The translations under genes were made by a program, and so were the position numbers. A DNA stretch of 21,342 nucleotides. Origin: Candidatus Woesearchaeota archaeon. GTDB lineage: Archaea; Nanobdellota; Nanobdellia; Woesearchaeales; GW2011-AR4. The DNA lies in contig JADHVE010000019.1 in NCBI GenBank assembly GCA_016784195.1, forward strand, positions 1 to 21,342. Reading direction: 5' to 3'. The notes beneath the pieces were generated by a model that was given only the letters and a program-made list of their open reading frames with translations, was not told the origin of the DNA and ran no database searches. Shown piece by piece: positions 1-8,033 of the stretch. How positions within the stretch are numbered: position 1 is the stretch's first letter; every line of letters starts with the position of its first letter.

Positions 1-2106
1 GGGGGGGGTTCACCTGCGCCTGTTACACAAATTCCAGAAGGTTATGTTTTTTACACATCAATGGATAATAACTTTAATGATGAAAATAATGATGGTTCTT
101 GTAATGCAAGTGGTTGCCCTGTTTTAGGTCCAGGTTATGATTTAAACGGAGCACTCTTTGATGGTATTGATGACTATTTGTCGTATGGGGATATAATGAA
201 TTTGAATTTACCAGTTTCAATATCTTTATGGGTAAAAGCAACAGATTCTTCAAAAAATCCAATATTATTTTCTGAGGGTGGAACAAATACGCACGAGGGT
301 TTCTGGTTATATTTAATCACAGGCAGTAATGCTAATAGAATTGAAATTGGATATGGTGATGGTACTGGTACAGGATCCAACGATAGAAATTCAAGGGTTA
401 CTGGTGAAATAATTAATCAAGACCAGTGGTATCATGTGGTTGGAATAATTAGAGGTTTTCAAGATATGGAAATTTATGTTGATAGTGTTAGCACTAGTGC
501 ATCATATACTGGATCAACTGACGAAATTCTTTATGAGACAAATAGTGCTGAAATGACTATGGGAAGAAGAATAACTTCAACAGGGGGTTATGATTTCCAT
601 TCTGGAATGATTGATGAATTGTATATATATGATAGAGCATTAACTTTAGCTGAAGTACAAATGTTATTTGGAGAAGAGCCTTCTGCATATTGTCAAGATA
701 TTGACGGAGAAGGATATGGAGTTTGCCCCAATTGTGGAGCTGATAATGGATGTGAATTTGATGGTGATGATTGTAATGATTCAAATGAACACATTTTTCC
801 ATCTAATACAAATAATTATTGTGATTGTGATGATTCTGATGGATTTGCCCAAGGTGGACCTGAAATCTCTGATGGAATTGATAATGATTGTAATGGGATA
901 ATTGATGATATGGCAACACTTAATTGTATTGATAATGATGGAGATGGTTATGGGGTTTGCCCAAATTGTGGAATAGCAAATGGTTGTGATGATGAGGGAG
1001 ATGATTGTAGAGATGATTTGATAAATGTTCATCCGGGTGCAACAGAAATTGAATGTAATGATATTGATGATGATTGTGTTGGAGGAGATGATTGTCCAAC
1101 TCCAGGAGCAATTATTGCCGACCATAATGCTGTAGATTTATTTGATACAATACCTCAGTATTGGATTGAATATATCACATCGAACAAACTTGTTGTACAA
1201 CTTCCTGGGCAGAGTCATGGTGGGCAATTTGTTGGGTATCCTGGTGGTTGTGAAGGAGGATTAGAATTGATAGAAGAACAATATCCTACACATAAAGTAG
1301 ATATAAGTTGCGGAAAAACAGACTCATTTATGGATGATGAAGCATTAAAAATCATTAAAGGAAGATATACAGGATCATGGGGAGGTGGACCTGGACAGGC
1401 GGACTGTAGACAGGGTGAAGAACATATGTGGTCAAACGATGCTGCTAGAACTGTAACCATTAATTCCGCAAATGAGGCACATTCTCAAGGAATAACTTTC
1501 TTCTCTTCAATGTATATATGGTGCTGGGACATTGTAAGACCTAATTACTGCTATAACAATGCACTTGTTAGGGCAAATTTTGATGATGAAAGAAGAGACA
1601 TATATTTTGATGCATGGGACGAATTCAATGCAAATACAAATAATGGTGGTACTAAATATGTATATACAACTAGTGTAACAGATGATGATTGGGCTTATAA
1701 CCCTCCTGATTATATTGGTCCTGATGGATGTAGAGTCACAATCTATAATGAACAAATTCGTCAAGAAGCAATTGCAAATGAGGGATATTTACTTGATTTA
1801 GCAGATATTGAGAATTGGAACGATGACGATACATCAAGGCGGATTGAAAGTGCATATTGCGATATAACCGGACAAGAAGAGGATTTAGAGCTGTGCAATG
1901 AACAATACAGAGAAGATGAAGTATGTGGTCATAGCAATGAGTTGTTACATAAAAGGAAGGCAAAAGCACTTTGGTGGCTTACATCAAGAATGGCTGGTTG
2001 GGATGGAACGCCTGCTTGTACAAGCACAGCAGATTGTGGGGGGAGTGATTGTGTTAAGGGGATTTGTCAATCAAAAGGCGTAATATCTAAAGAAAAGGGT
2101 AATTGA
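1..2106 (+). CDS. Secreted LamG / Asp-Cys-rich repeat / SGNH-like multidomain protein (5' partial)
   Basis: The frame is open from base 1, so the gene starts outside the window and the ATG at 61 is an internal codon. Numbered from that ATG: a LamG-like concanavalin fold reaches to about residue 205 (GALFDGIDDYLSYG and WYHVVGII strands, closing with IDELYIYDRAL). Two Asp/Cys-rich repeats follow (211-346) of the putative metal-binding MopE type, with the hallmark DGIDNDCNGIIDD. Residues 350-649 resemble an SGNH-hydrolase-like secreted module, with QLPGQSHGG near its start, NEQIRQEA and LLDLADIENW in the middle, and a closing CGHSN and KAKALWWLTSRMAGWDG; this identification rests on recall of that motif order. 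A Cys-rich tail (650-671) ends the protein. There is no C-terminal membrane anchor. It is probably an exported surface or extracellular protein acting on glycans or esters, substrate unknown. Confidence 0.75.
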   Translation, partial: GGGSPAPVTQIPEGYVFYTSMDNNFNDENNDGSCNASGCPVLGPGYDLNGALFDGIDDYLSYGDIMNLNLPVSISLWVKATDSSKNPILFSEGGTNTHEGFWLYLITGSNANRIEIGYGDGTGTGSNDRNSRVTGEIINQDQWYHVVGIIRGFQDMEIYVDSVSTSASYTGSTDEILYETNSAEMTMGRRITSTGGYDFHSGMIDELYIYDRALTLAEVQMLFGEEPSAYCQDIDGEGYGVCPNCGADNGCEFDGDDCNDSNEHIFPSNTNNYCDCDDSDGFAQGGPEISDGIDNDCNGIIDDMATLNCIDNDGDGYGVCPNCGIANGCDDEGDDCRDDLINVHPGATEIECNDIDDDCVGGDDCPTPGAIIADHNAVDLFDTIPQYWIEYITSNKLVVQLPGQSHGGQFVGYPGGCEGGLELIEEQYPTHKVDISCGKTDSFMDDEALKIIKGRYTGSWGGGPGQADCRQGEEHMWSNDAARTVTINSANEAHSQGITFFSSMYIWCWDIVRPNYCYNNALVRANFDDERRDIYFDAWDEFNANTNNGGTKYVYTTSVTDDDWAYNPPDYIGPDGCRVTIYNEQIRQEAIANEGYLLDLADIENWNDDDTSRRIESAYCDITGQEEDLELCNEQYREDEVCGHSNELLHKRKAKALWWLTSRMAGWDGTPACTSTADCGGSDCVKGICQSKGVISKEKGN

Positions 2107-2135
2107 GTCTTAAGAAATAGATTTTGATAGCAAAA

Positions 2136-2166
2136 GGCGTTATTTTGACGCCATATTTTTTCTTTT
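2136..2166 (+). terminator. Hairpin plus T-run after the LamG/SGNH gene
   Basis: A 5-bp perfect stem, ggcgt (2136-2140) with acgcc (2148-2152), has a 7-base loop and is followed by a T-rich tract from 2156. It lies 30 bases after the stop codon. T-rich tracts terminate archaeal transcription; the hairpin may be incidental. Confidence 0.5.
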
Positions 2167-2253
2167 TTATTGTAGTTTTTAGATGGTTAGATTGACGGCT
2201 CTAATGAGTATATACTCCTTGGTTGTCCCTTACTAGTGATAACTTACCAGAAG

Positions 2254-2262
2254 TTTTATATA
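2254..2262 (+). promoter_or_regulatory. TATA-box for the M64-like peptidase gene
   Basis: The A+T box ttttatata is centred about 29 bases upstream of the ATG at 2287. Transcription would start at or just before that ATG, giving a leaderless mRNA. This placement argues against the upstream in-frame ATG at 2236, which lies before the box. Confidence 0.55.
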
Positions 2263-2286
2263 CTAGCACTACCTAACCAATGTAAA

Positions 2287-3402
2287 ATGGTAAATACAAA
2301 TAAAAATTCGGGAAAAAGAGGGATCAATACTTTTGGATTGCATAGATTGACTTATATTTTTATAGTGTTTGTTATTTTTTTATCGTATAGTTTGAATGTT
2401 GAAGCGGGAACTGAATCAATGCCGGCTTTGACAAAAACTACGGATTTCAATATTCTAGATGATTCTAATATTTATAACTATTTTGTAAATGAAGATGATG
2501 ATATGATTGTACAAATTGATACATATAACCAACATAACGATGATTTGGTACCAGAAGTTTATACATATAAGCAGTTTAAAGAGGTTTTTGACTTTAAACC
2601 AAAAGCACCTAGTACTACCAAAGTTTATAGTAGTGCTAATTGTAAAAGACTTCGTTACACAGGAAATCCTCAAACTAAATTAGACCTAGTTTTTGTTCCT
2701 TCGAGTCAATATTCAGAAACAGGAGATGGATCACAATTTGCTGAGGATGTTGAAAGTTTTTTAGAAGAAATATATGATTTCCCACAACTAGCCGAAAATT
2801 TGAATAGAATGAACATTTATAGAATTGATGATTTAGATGTAGATGATAACTGTCGTGCACAATATGGCACTCCAATGTGCGATAAATTTAGAATAAAAGC
2901 AAGAGCTGAACAGTGTGTGGGATGGTCTCTTGATAATAATGATCAGGTTATTACAATACTGAATCTAACAAGTGCAAATATTACTCGATCAGTAGCTTTT
3001 ATTCATGGATATGTGTTCATGGCAAATTATTTCCCAAGAGCTTTAACACATGAACTAGGTCATAGTATCTTTGGACTTGGAGATGAATACGACGGTATAT
3101 ATGAAATGCCTGTAGAACCACTTTATCCTAATGTTGCTTCCACGACTTCAGGAAATTCATGTATGGATAAATGGGGGGATTTGTATGGTATAGAAGGTAT
3201 TGTTGGTTGTTTTCAAAATGCAAATGCTATTAATTGGTATAGACCAACAGAGATTTCAAGCATTATGAGATCACTTGCAGTACATAGATTTTGTCCTGTT
3301 TCAGAAAGAGTTGTAGATGAATATCTAAGTATATATTCTGATAGGATTCGACCAAGACCAAGGAAGTGGGCTTTTATGAGTGCTCCAGGTAACATTATTT
3401 AA
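2287..3402 (+). CDS. Secreted M64-like zinc metallopeptidase
   Basis: This is a 371-residue exported protease. I chose the ATG at 2287 because a TATA box sits 25-33 bases before it. The N-terminus is a signal peptide: a basic stretch (K10, R11, R20), a hydrophobic core at 21-36 and a likely cut after NVEA (40). The catalytic site is the zincin motif HELGH at 255-259, followed by GLGDEYDG (263-270). An Asp in that GLxDEY segment is the expected third zinc ligand in peptidase family M64. Upstream, KLDLVFVPSSQY (131-142) matches the conserved first strand of this family. Cysteines at 119, 189, 198, 210 and beyond fit an extracytoplasmic protein with disulfides. It is likely a single-gene unit after the preceding terminator. 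The substrate is unknown. Confidence 0.8.
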   Translation: MVNTNKNSGKRGINTFGLHRLTYIFIVFVIFLSYSLNVEAGTESMPALTKTTDFNILDDSNIYNYFVNEDDDMIVQIDTYNQHNDDLVPEVYTYKQFKEVFDFKPKAPSTTKVYSSANCKRLRYTGNPQTKLDLVFVPSSQYSETGDGSQFAEDVESFLEEIYDFPQLAENLNRMNIYRIDDLDVDDNCRAQYGTPMCDKFRIKARAEQCVGWSLDNNDQVITILNLTSANITRSVAFIHGYVFMANYFPRALTHELGHSIFGLGDEYDGIYEMPVEPLYPNVASTTSGNSCMDKWGDLYGIEGIVGCFQNANAINWYRPTEISSIMRSLAVHRFCPVSERVVDEYLSIYSDRIRPRPRKWAFMSAPGNII

Positions 3403-3540
3403 AATCTTTATTAGATAATCTCATATATTTCTTTTTTTAATTTTACCCTTATATATTGCTTTTAATTATTAAGTATATATGTTGGTCGTTCCTCTTGAAC
3501 TGAATTATTTGTTGTTGATTAATAACGAATTTTAAATAGT
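3403..3540 (+). other. Intergenic spacer with T-rich tract
   Basis: This short A+T-rich spacer lies after the peptidase stop. A run of Ts at about 3431-3438 could end transcription. I see no open reading frame or repeat here. Confidence 0.4.
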
Positions 3541-3549
3541 TTTTTAAAT
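3541..3549 (+). promoter_or_regulatory. TATA-like box for the ferredoxin-U32 operon
   Basis: The box tttttaaat is centred about 26 bases before the ATG at 3571, which predicts a leaderless transcript. A second similar box (tttaaatag, 3531-3539) would give a leader of about 9 bases. No ribosome binding site precedes the ATG. Confidence 0.5.
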
Positions 3550-3570
3550 GAAAAGAATTCTTAATAGTAC

Positions 3571-3801
3571 ATGGAAAATTATATTTTACATGAAAGAGAA
3601 AATTGCATAGGTTGTGGAGCATGTATTTCACTTGACGAAGATAATTGGGAAATGGGAGACGATGGAAAATCAAAACTTAAAGGAAGTAAAGACGATAAGA
3701 AAGAAATAACTATTGATGAAGTTGAGAATTGTAAAGAAACTGCAGAAGCATGCCCAGTAAATGTGATACATGTCTATAAAGAAAATAAAAAAATAATTTG
3801 A
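3571..3801 (+). CDS. Single-cluster [4Fe-4S] ferredoxin
   Basis: This 76-residue cytosolic electron carrier has the first cluster motif CIGCGAC, with C12, C15 and C18, and the fourth ligand in ACPVNVIHV (C61, followed by Pro). This is the layout of monocluster archaeal and thermophile ferredoxins of the Pyrococcus type. C54 matches the position of the second disulfide cysteine in that protein, but the partner position is Asp22, so the disulfide is probably absent. The middle is rich in Asp, Lys and Gly. The gene is 10 bases upstream of the U32 gene on the same strand, so it probably feeds electrons to that Fe-S enzyme. There is no Shine-Dalgarno site, and a TATA box lies at the leaderless distance. 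Confidence 0.9.
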   Translation: MENYILHERENCIGCGACISLDEDNWEMGDDGKSKLKGSKDDKKEITIDEVENCKETAEACPVNVIHVYKENKKII

Positions 3802-3811
3802 GTGGTAGGTT

Positions 3812-5134
3812 ATGGTAGAACTTCTTGCACCTGTAGGGGATTATGAAACTTTAGCTAGTGCGATTAAGGCTGGAGCAGATTCTGTTTATTTTGGAATAGA
3901 ATGGATAAATATGAGGTCGTCTTCTGCTAGAAATTTTAAGCTATCTGAATTAAAAAAAGTTATGAAACAGTTACGTGATTCTGGCATAAAAGGATATTTA
4001 ACTTTGAATACAGTTATTTTTGACCATGAATTGGGGCGAGTTAAAGCTATACTAAAAGAAGTTAAAAAGGCAAAAGTAGATGCTGTTATTGTTGCAGATA
4101 TGGCAGTTATTCAAATGTGTTATGATGCAGGGATTGAGGTGCATGTGAGTACTCAATTATCTGTGGCTAATTATGAGTCTATTAAGTTTTTTTCTAAGTT
4201 TTCTCCAAGAATTGTTTTGGCTAGAGAATGTACCTTGGACCAGATTAAATCTATGAAGAAGAAGATTAAAAAAGATGGGTTGAAGTTTAAAGGTAGAGAG
4301 ATTGAATTAGAAACATTTGTTCATGGTTCTTTATGTGTTGCTTATTCTGGAAGGTGTTTTATGAGTCAGTACCATAATCGATTATCTGCAAATAGGGGGC
4401 AATGTTTGCAAGAATGCAGAAGGCAATATAATGTGGTTGATGTTGAAGATCCTAGGCGAGAATTTATTCTTGAAGGGGAATATCTAATGTCACCTAAAGA
4501 TTTATGTGCTTTACCTATTTTAGATAAACTGATTGATGTGGGAATTAATGTTTTTAAGATTGAAGGGCGTGCTAAAGGAGCTGAATATGTGTATAAAGTC
4601 ACAAAAGCATACAGGGAAGCGATAGATTTAATTGATAAGGGAAAATTTACCTCAAAAGAAAAATTAAGATTGGTTAAAGAATTAGAGAAGGTGTTTAATA
4701 GGGGATTTTCAGATAATTTTTATTTAGGAGTGCCGACAAATGATTCTTGGACAAAATATTATGGTTCTACTGCTAAAACAAGAAAAGAAAAAATTGGTTT
4801 TGTTACTAATTATTATAATAAGTTGGGTGTTGTTGCAATAAAAGTTGAACAGAATCCTTTTAATGAAGGCGATAAAATTTGTTTTATTGGGCAAACGACA
4901 GGGTATTTAGAAGAGACTGTTAAAGAGATACTTTTAGAAGGCGATAAAATTAAAATTGCTAAAAAAGGCGATGAAGTGAGTGTAAAGATTTCTGAGAAAG
5001 TTAGAGAGAATGATAAAGTGTTTGTTGTGAAGGAAATTGATTTAGATATTCCGGAAGAGGATATTAAATCTCAATTAAGAAAAGTTGGTGTACATAAACC
5101 ATTTAAAGATATTAAGAAAAAAGGGATGGATTGA
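3812..5134 (+). CDS. U32 family (TrhP/YegQ-like) Fe-S protein
   Basis: This 440-residue cytosolic protein belongs to the peptidase U32 family. Characterised members hydroxylate RNA (TrhP on tRNA U34, RlhA on 23S rRNA) or act in O2-independent quinone hydroxylation (UbiU/UbiV). The N-terminal half is a TIM-barrel-like domain opening with ELLAPVGDYETLASAIKAGA. The family signature ETFVHGSLCVAYSGRCFMSQ starts at residue 167. Cysteines C175, C182, C198, C202 and C232 are candidates for a [4Fe-4S] site; the spacing C-x6-C-x15-C resembles UbiU. The C-terminal 90 residues form a small beta domain as in TrhP-like proteins. Coupling to the upstream ferredoxin (10-base gap) supports a redox enzyme rather than a protease. 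I prefer a tRNA or rRNA hydroxylase, but the substrate is not provable from sequence. Confidence 0.85.
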   Translation: MVELLAPVGDYETLASAIKAGADSVYFGIEWINMRSSSARNFKLSELKKVMKQLRDSGIKGYLTLNTVIFDHELGRVKAILKEVKKAKVDAVIVADMAVIQMCYDAGIEVHVSTQLSVANYESIKFFSKFSPRIVLARECTLDQIKSMKKKIKKDGLKFKGREIELETFVHGSLCVAYSGRCFMSQYHNRLSANRGQCLQECRRQYNVVDVEDPRREFILEGEYLMSPKDLCALPILDKLIDVGINVFKIEGRAKGAEYVYKVTKAYREAIDLIDKGKFTSKEKLRLVKELEKVFNRGFSDNFYLGVPTNDSWTKYYGSTAKTRKEKIGFVTNYYNKLGVVAIKVEQNPFNEGDKICFIGQTTGYLEETVKEILLEGDKIKIAKKGDEVSVKISEKVRENDKVFVVKEIDLDIPEEDIKSQLRKVGVHKPFKDIKKKGMD

Positions 5135-5138
5135 TTAT

Positions 5139-7694
5139 TTAAACTGTGTTTTTTCCAATCCTATAAATTGTACTATCAGAAATATTCATTCCATGTCTTT
5201 TACAATGATTTTTTATAGACTTATAGCTCACACTATTTTCATACATTGTTTTGATGTCTTTTATTAATCCTGATTCTTTAGCGTAATCTTTATCAAATCT
5301 TTTGCTGTATGCGGAATTGTTTTCTACTCCTTCTTTAATAGTATCAATAAGTATTGTTTTTTCTAAATCGGAAAATTCTTTTTGAACTGTTTTAAATCTT
5401 TTATTGCTATTATAATTTTCAATTATTTTATCATAAGGAATTTCGTAGAGTTCTTTTGGTTCTTCTATTTTAGTTTCAGGTTCAATAGTTGTAGAATCTG
5501 TTAGGATATTATCTATAGAATATTCAGTTCCTTCTGGATTAAATTCATTATTGTATCTAATAGAAGTTATTTCTCCTGCTTTAACGTCTATAGTATAGGT
5601 TCTATCTTCTGAAAAATATTCAGTTATTTCATTTTCTGACCTTTGGAATGTGACATCATAAGTTCCAGGTGGAAGTTCTACTCCTCTTATAGGTGTTCTA
5701 CCATACTCTTCTCCATTTATTAATATGTCTGCCCAAGGTTCTGGTCCTAATACGATTTTTCCAACATCGATTCTACGTGAAACATTGAGATTAATTTCAT
5801 CCCCTTCAGATAAATTTATGGCGCCTAAATAATCATTTTCTTCGAAATTATTCATTTCTAATATCTGTTCAATATTATTTGAATTTACTATTTTTGTTTT
5901 ATCAAATAATAATAATTGATAATTTTCATTGTCTGGTATATTCAAATCATAATAGTTTAATGATGCAGTTCCTTGATTGCAGTCATGAGCTAAAACATTT
6001 TTACAACTTAAAACTTCATTATTTTCGTTTGTTATTGCAATAGTATAAACATTGCCAGAAACAATGTTTTCTAAATTTACTGTAAAATTAGGTTCTTGAG
6101 TTTCTTCTATTAATTCAACCCAATTTATTGCCCCACCTAAATTTTCTTCAGCAAATGCTTTTCTATCCTCTGTTATAGAAGGATCATAACCTTGCGCCCT
6201 CATAACATCATAACCAGTATTAAATTGTTCTTCTTGTATTTCATCAATATGTTCGACAAAAGATTCTCTTTCTTCAGCATTTTCAAAGCCAATATTGGAA
6301 TAATTTGTTCTAAAATTGTATTTTTGATTATCCATTAAGATATTTGGATTTACTCCTGGATTGTCTTGTTCAAATGCTTCTATAGCCACATAAACATCAA
6401 CACCTGAATGATTATCATTAAAATAATGTATTAAACAAGAATTACCTGTGTCTCCCCATCTTTGGGAAACTAAATTGGTTTGTTCTCTTTGTGCATTTAT
6501 TTCAGCTATTTTTTGTCTAATTGTTCCAGGATTTTGTATATAAGAATCTAAAGAATCTGCTACAACACCTACTTCTTCTATAGTTTCACTAATTGAATAT
6601 CTTTCTCTAAATATTTCTTCAGTAGTTTTCTGCCCATCATAACTATGCATTAAACTGTTTGTTCCAAAACAAGTTGTGGCAAGCAATGCGGTAGCAACAA
6701 ACGCCCCTTTTGCAACATTTTTCCAATCTTTTTGAATTATTTTTTCTAAATCAGAATCTTTGATCTGTTTTTTCTTGTTTTTAAGATATTTTTTTTGTAA
6801 CCAAGAATTTTTAGAATTTTTTAATTCATAATCTAGCCCTTTTTGTTCGAATTTTGCTAAATTCTCTAATTCACCAAAATATTCTGTTAAATATTTTCCC
6901 CTAGTTGTTGGTATGATTTTATCTTTAAGATTATGGTATTGTTTAGTATTTATTTTTCCAGAAAGATACGAATCTATGAGTGTTTCAGCATATTCTTGTC
7001 CAGAGATTAAATCTTGTTCAAATTTTTTGTATTCTTTATTTGAAATCTTTTTGCCTTTTTTGAAACTTAAATAATCAATTATAATTGGTGGGATTTCTGT
7101 TTTTTCTATTCTGTTAATTGGAGGCATCTTTCTTCTAGGAATCCCTTTAACTAAAGGTAATTCAGTTATTGTTTCTTTTTTAGAATTTTCAAGAGTTTTT
7201 ATTGGAAATAAGTTTAATGAATACCCTTCTTTAATTTCTTTATTTTCTTTTTCAAGTTTTTCTTTAATTTTTTCATTTTTCTTTAATCTTTTTATAATTG
7301 TTTTACTTAATGTTTTGTATCCTTCTCCAATAGGAGTTTTTAAAAAATTTTCAAGTTTAATTTTCTTAGAATCTTGGGTATTTATTTTATTATAATCTAT
7401 ATTTTCAACAATTTCACTAAAATTATTTTTTCTTATGGGTTGAGGGAGGTTTGATTTATATCTATTGGTATATTTGTAATTTATTTTTTTATCAGAATTT
7501 TCAATTTGATGCTTTTTAGAATATTTTTTAATTTCTTCATCTATTTTTTTATTTTGTAAATATTCAAAATATTTTAATCTATTTGCATTCCAAAATTTAA
7601 ATTCATTATGATCTATATTTTTTGAATCTTGGATTTTTTTATAGATTTGTTTCATGTGGGCGATCTTCATGCTATCTAGTTCTTGTTTTTTCAT
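5139..7694 (-). CDS. Large membrane-anchored PEGA-domain protein with HTH-like C-terminus
   Basis: This 851-residue protein is one I cannot assign to a known family as a whole. Residues 1-325 are very Lys-rich, hydrophilic and helical, with coiled-coil-like stretches at about 132-157. A short hydrophobic segment (about 327-345, GAFVATALLATTCFG) is the only membrane-span candidate. Residues 350-640 are hydrophilic and unrecognised, with cysteines at 420, 564 and 572. Residues 652-715 form a PEGA domain (ADILINGEEYGRTPI, then LPPGTYDVTF), typical of surface proteins. The last 50 residues (about 800-849) look like a helix-turn-helix, with SYKSIKNHCKRHGMNISDS followed by TIYRIGK, which is unexpected on the same side of the membrane as PEGA. 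The gene converges on the U32 gene with only four bases between stop codons. A TATA box lies about 55 bases upstream. Confidence 0.75.
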   Translation of the reverse strand: MKKQELDSMKIAHMKQIYKKIQDSKNIDHNEFKFWNANRLKYFEYLQNKKIDEEIKKYSKKHQIENSDKKINYKYTNRYKSNLPQPIRKNNFSEIVENIDYNKINTQDSKKIKLENFLKTPIGEGYKTLSKTIIKRLKKNEKIKEKLEKENKEIKEGYSLNLFPIKTLENSKKETITELPLVKGIPRRKMPPINRIEKTEIPPIIIDYLSFKKGKKISNKEYKKFEQDLISGQEYAETLIDSYLSGKINTKQYHNLKDKIIPTTRGKYLTEYFGELENLAKFEQKGLDYELKNSKNSWLQKKYLKNKKKQIKDSDLEKIIQKDWKNVAKGAFVATALLATTCFGTNSLMHSYDGQKTTEEIFRERYSISETIEEVGVVADSLDSYIQNPGTIRQKIAEINAQREQTNLVSQRWGDTGNSCLIHYFNDNHSGVDVYVAIEAFEQDNPGVNPNILMDNQKYNFRTNYSNIGFENAEERESFVEHIDEIQEEQFNTGYDVMRAQGYDPSITEDRKAFAEENLGGAINWVELIEETQEPNFTVNLENIVSGNVYTIAITNENNEVLSCKNVLAHDCNQGTASLNYYDLNIPDNENYQLLLFDKTKIVNSNNIEQILEMNNFEENDYLGAINLSEGDEINLNVSRRIDVGKIVLGPEPWADILINGEEYGRTPIRGVELPPGTYDVTFQRSENEITEYFSEDRTYTIDVKAGEITSIRYNNEFNPEGTEYSIDNILTDSTTIEPETKIEEPKELYEIPYDKIIENYNSNKRFKTVQKEFSDLEKTILIDTIKEGVENNSAYSKRFDKDYAKESGLIKDIKTMYENSVSYKSIKNHCKRHGMNISDSTIYRIGKNTV

Positions 7695-7743
7695 TTGATT
7701 TAGAATATAAGATTATTTACTACTTAGTAATGAATAGTACTGT

Positions 7744-7753
7744 TATTTATAAA
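7744..7753 (-). promoter_or_regulatory. TATA-box for the PEGA-domain gene
   Basis: On the minus strand this reads tttataaata, centred about 55 bases before the ATG at 7694. That would give a leader of about 28 bases. The leader shows no clear ribosome binding site. Confidence 0.45.
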
Positions 7754-7810
7754 TCTTTCGTTTTTGTTATTTGATTATTCGCTGTTAAACTCTTTGAAGG
7801 GGATTGATTT

Positions 7811-7843
7811 TTAGTGCAACGATGCAGAAGGGAAATTTTAGAG
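7811..7843 (+). repeat. Dispersed 33-base repeat, copy 1
   Basis: The sequence begins ttagtgcaacgatgcagaag and ends aaattttagag. It matches 20087-20120 with two substitutions and one inserted base. It contains the small inverted repeat tgca-acga-tgca. It lies in the 300-base spacer between divergent genes. The rest of that spacer (7844-7965) holds G-runs at 7865-7870 and C-runs at 7915-7918, and no gene that I can see. Confidence 0.7.
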
Positions 7844-8002
7844 TCGTCGGATTATCTTAATAAAGGGGGGTTAGCGAGCGTTTATTTTCCGCAATAGCCA
7901 TACATAGAAACACGACCCCTTGTAGTTATTTTCAATGTGAATCTTGAACAAGTAAATATCTTTTCTTTAAAAAGTTACAGGTAAAATAGTACCTATGCAA
8001 AA

Positions 8003-8010
8003 TTTTAAAT
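8003..8010 (+). promoter_or_regulatory. TATA-like box for the lipoprotein gene
   Basis: The box ttttaaat is centred 27-28 bases before the ATG at 8034. This supports a leaderless transcript from that ATG. A weaker box near 7966-7974 could instead serve the in-frame ATG at 7995. Confidence 0.4.
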
Positions 8011-8033
8011 ATGAGCATTTTATATATAAAAAT

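Noticed and set aside
1..8. Run of eight G at the window start
   Set aside because: It reads as glycine codons in the open frame and may be an assembly edge; nothing more can be said.
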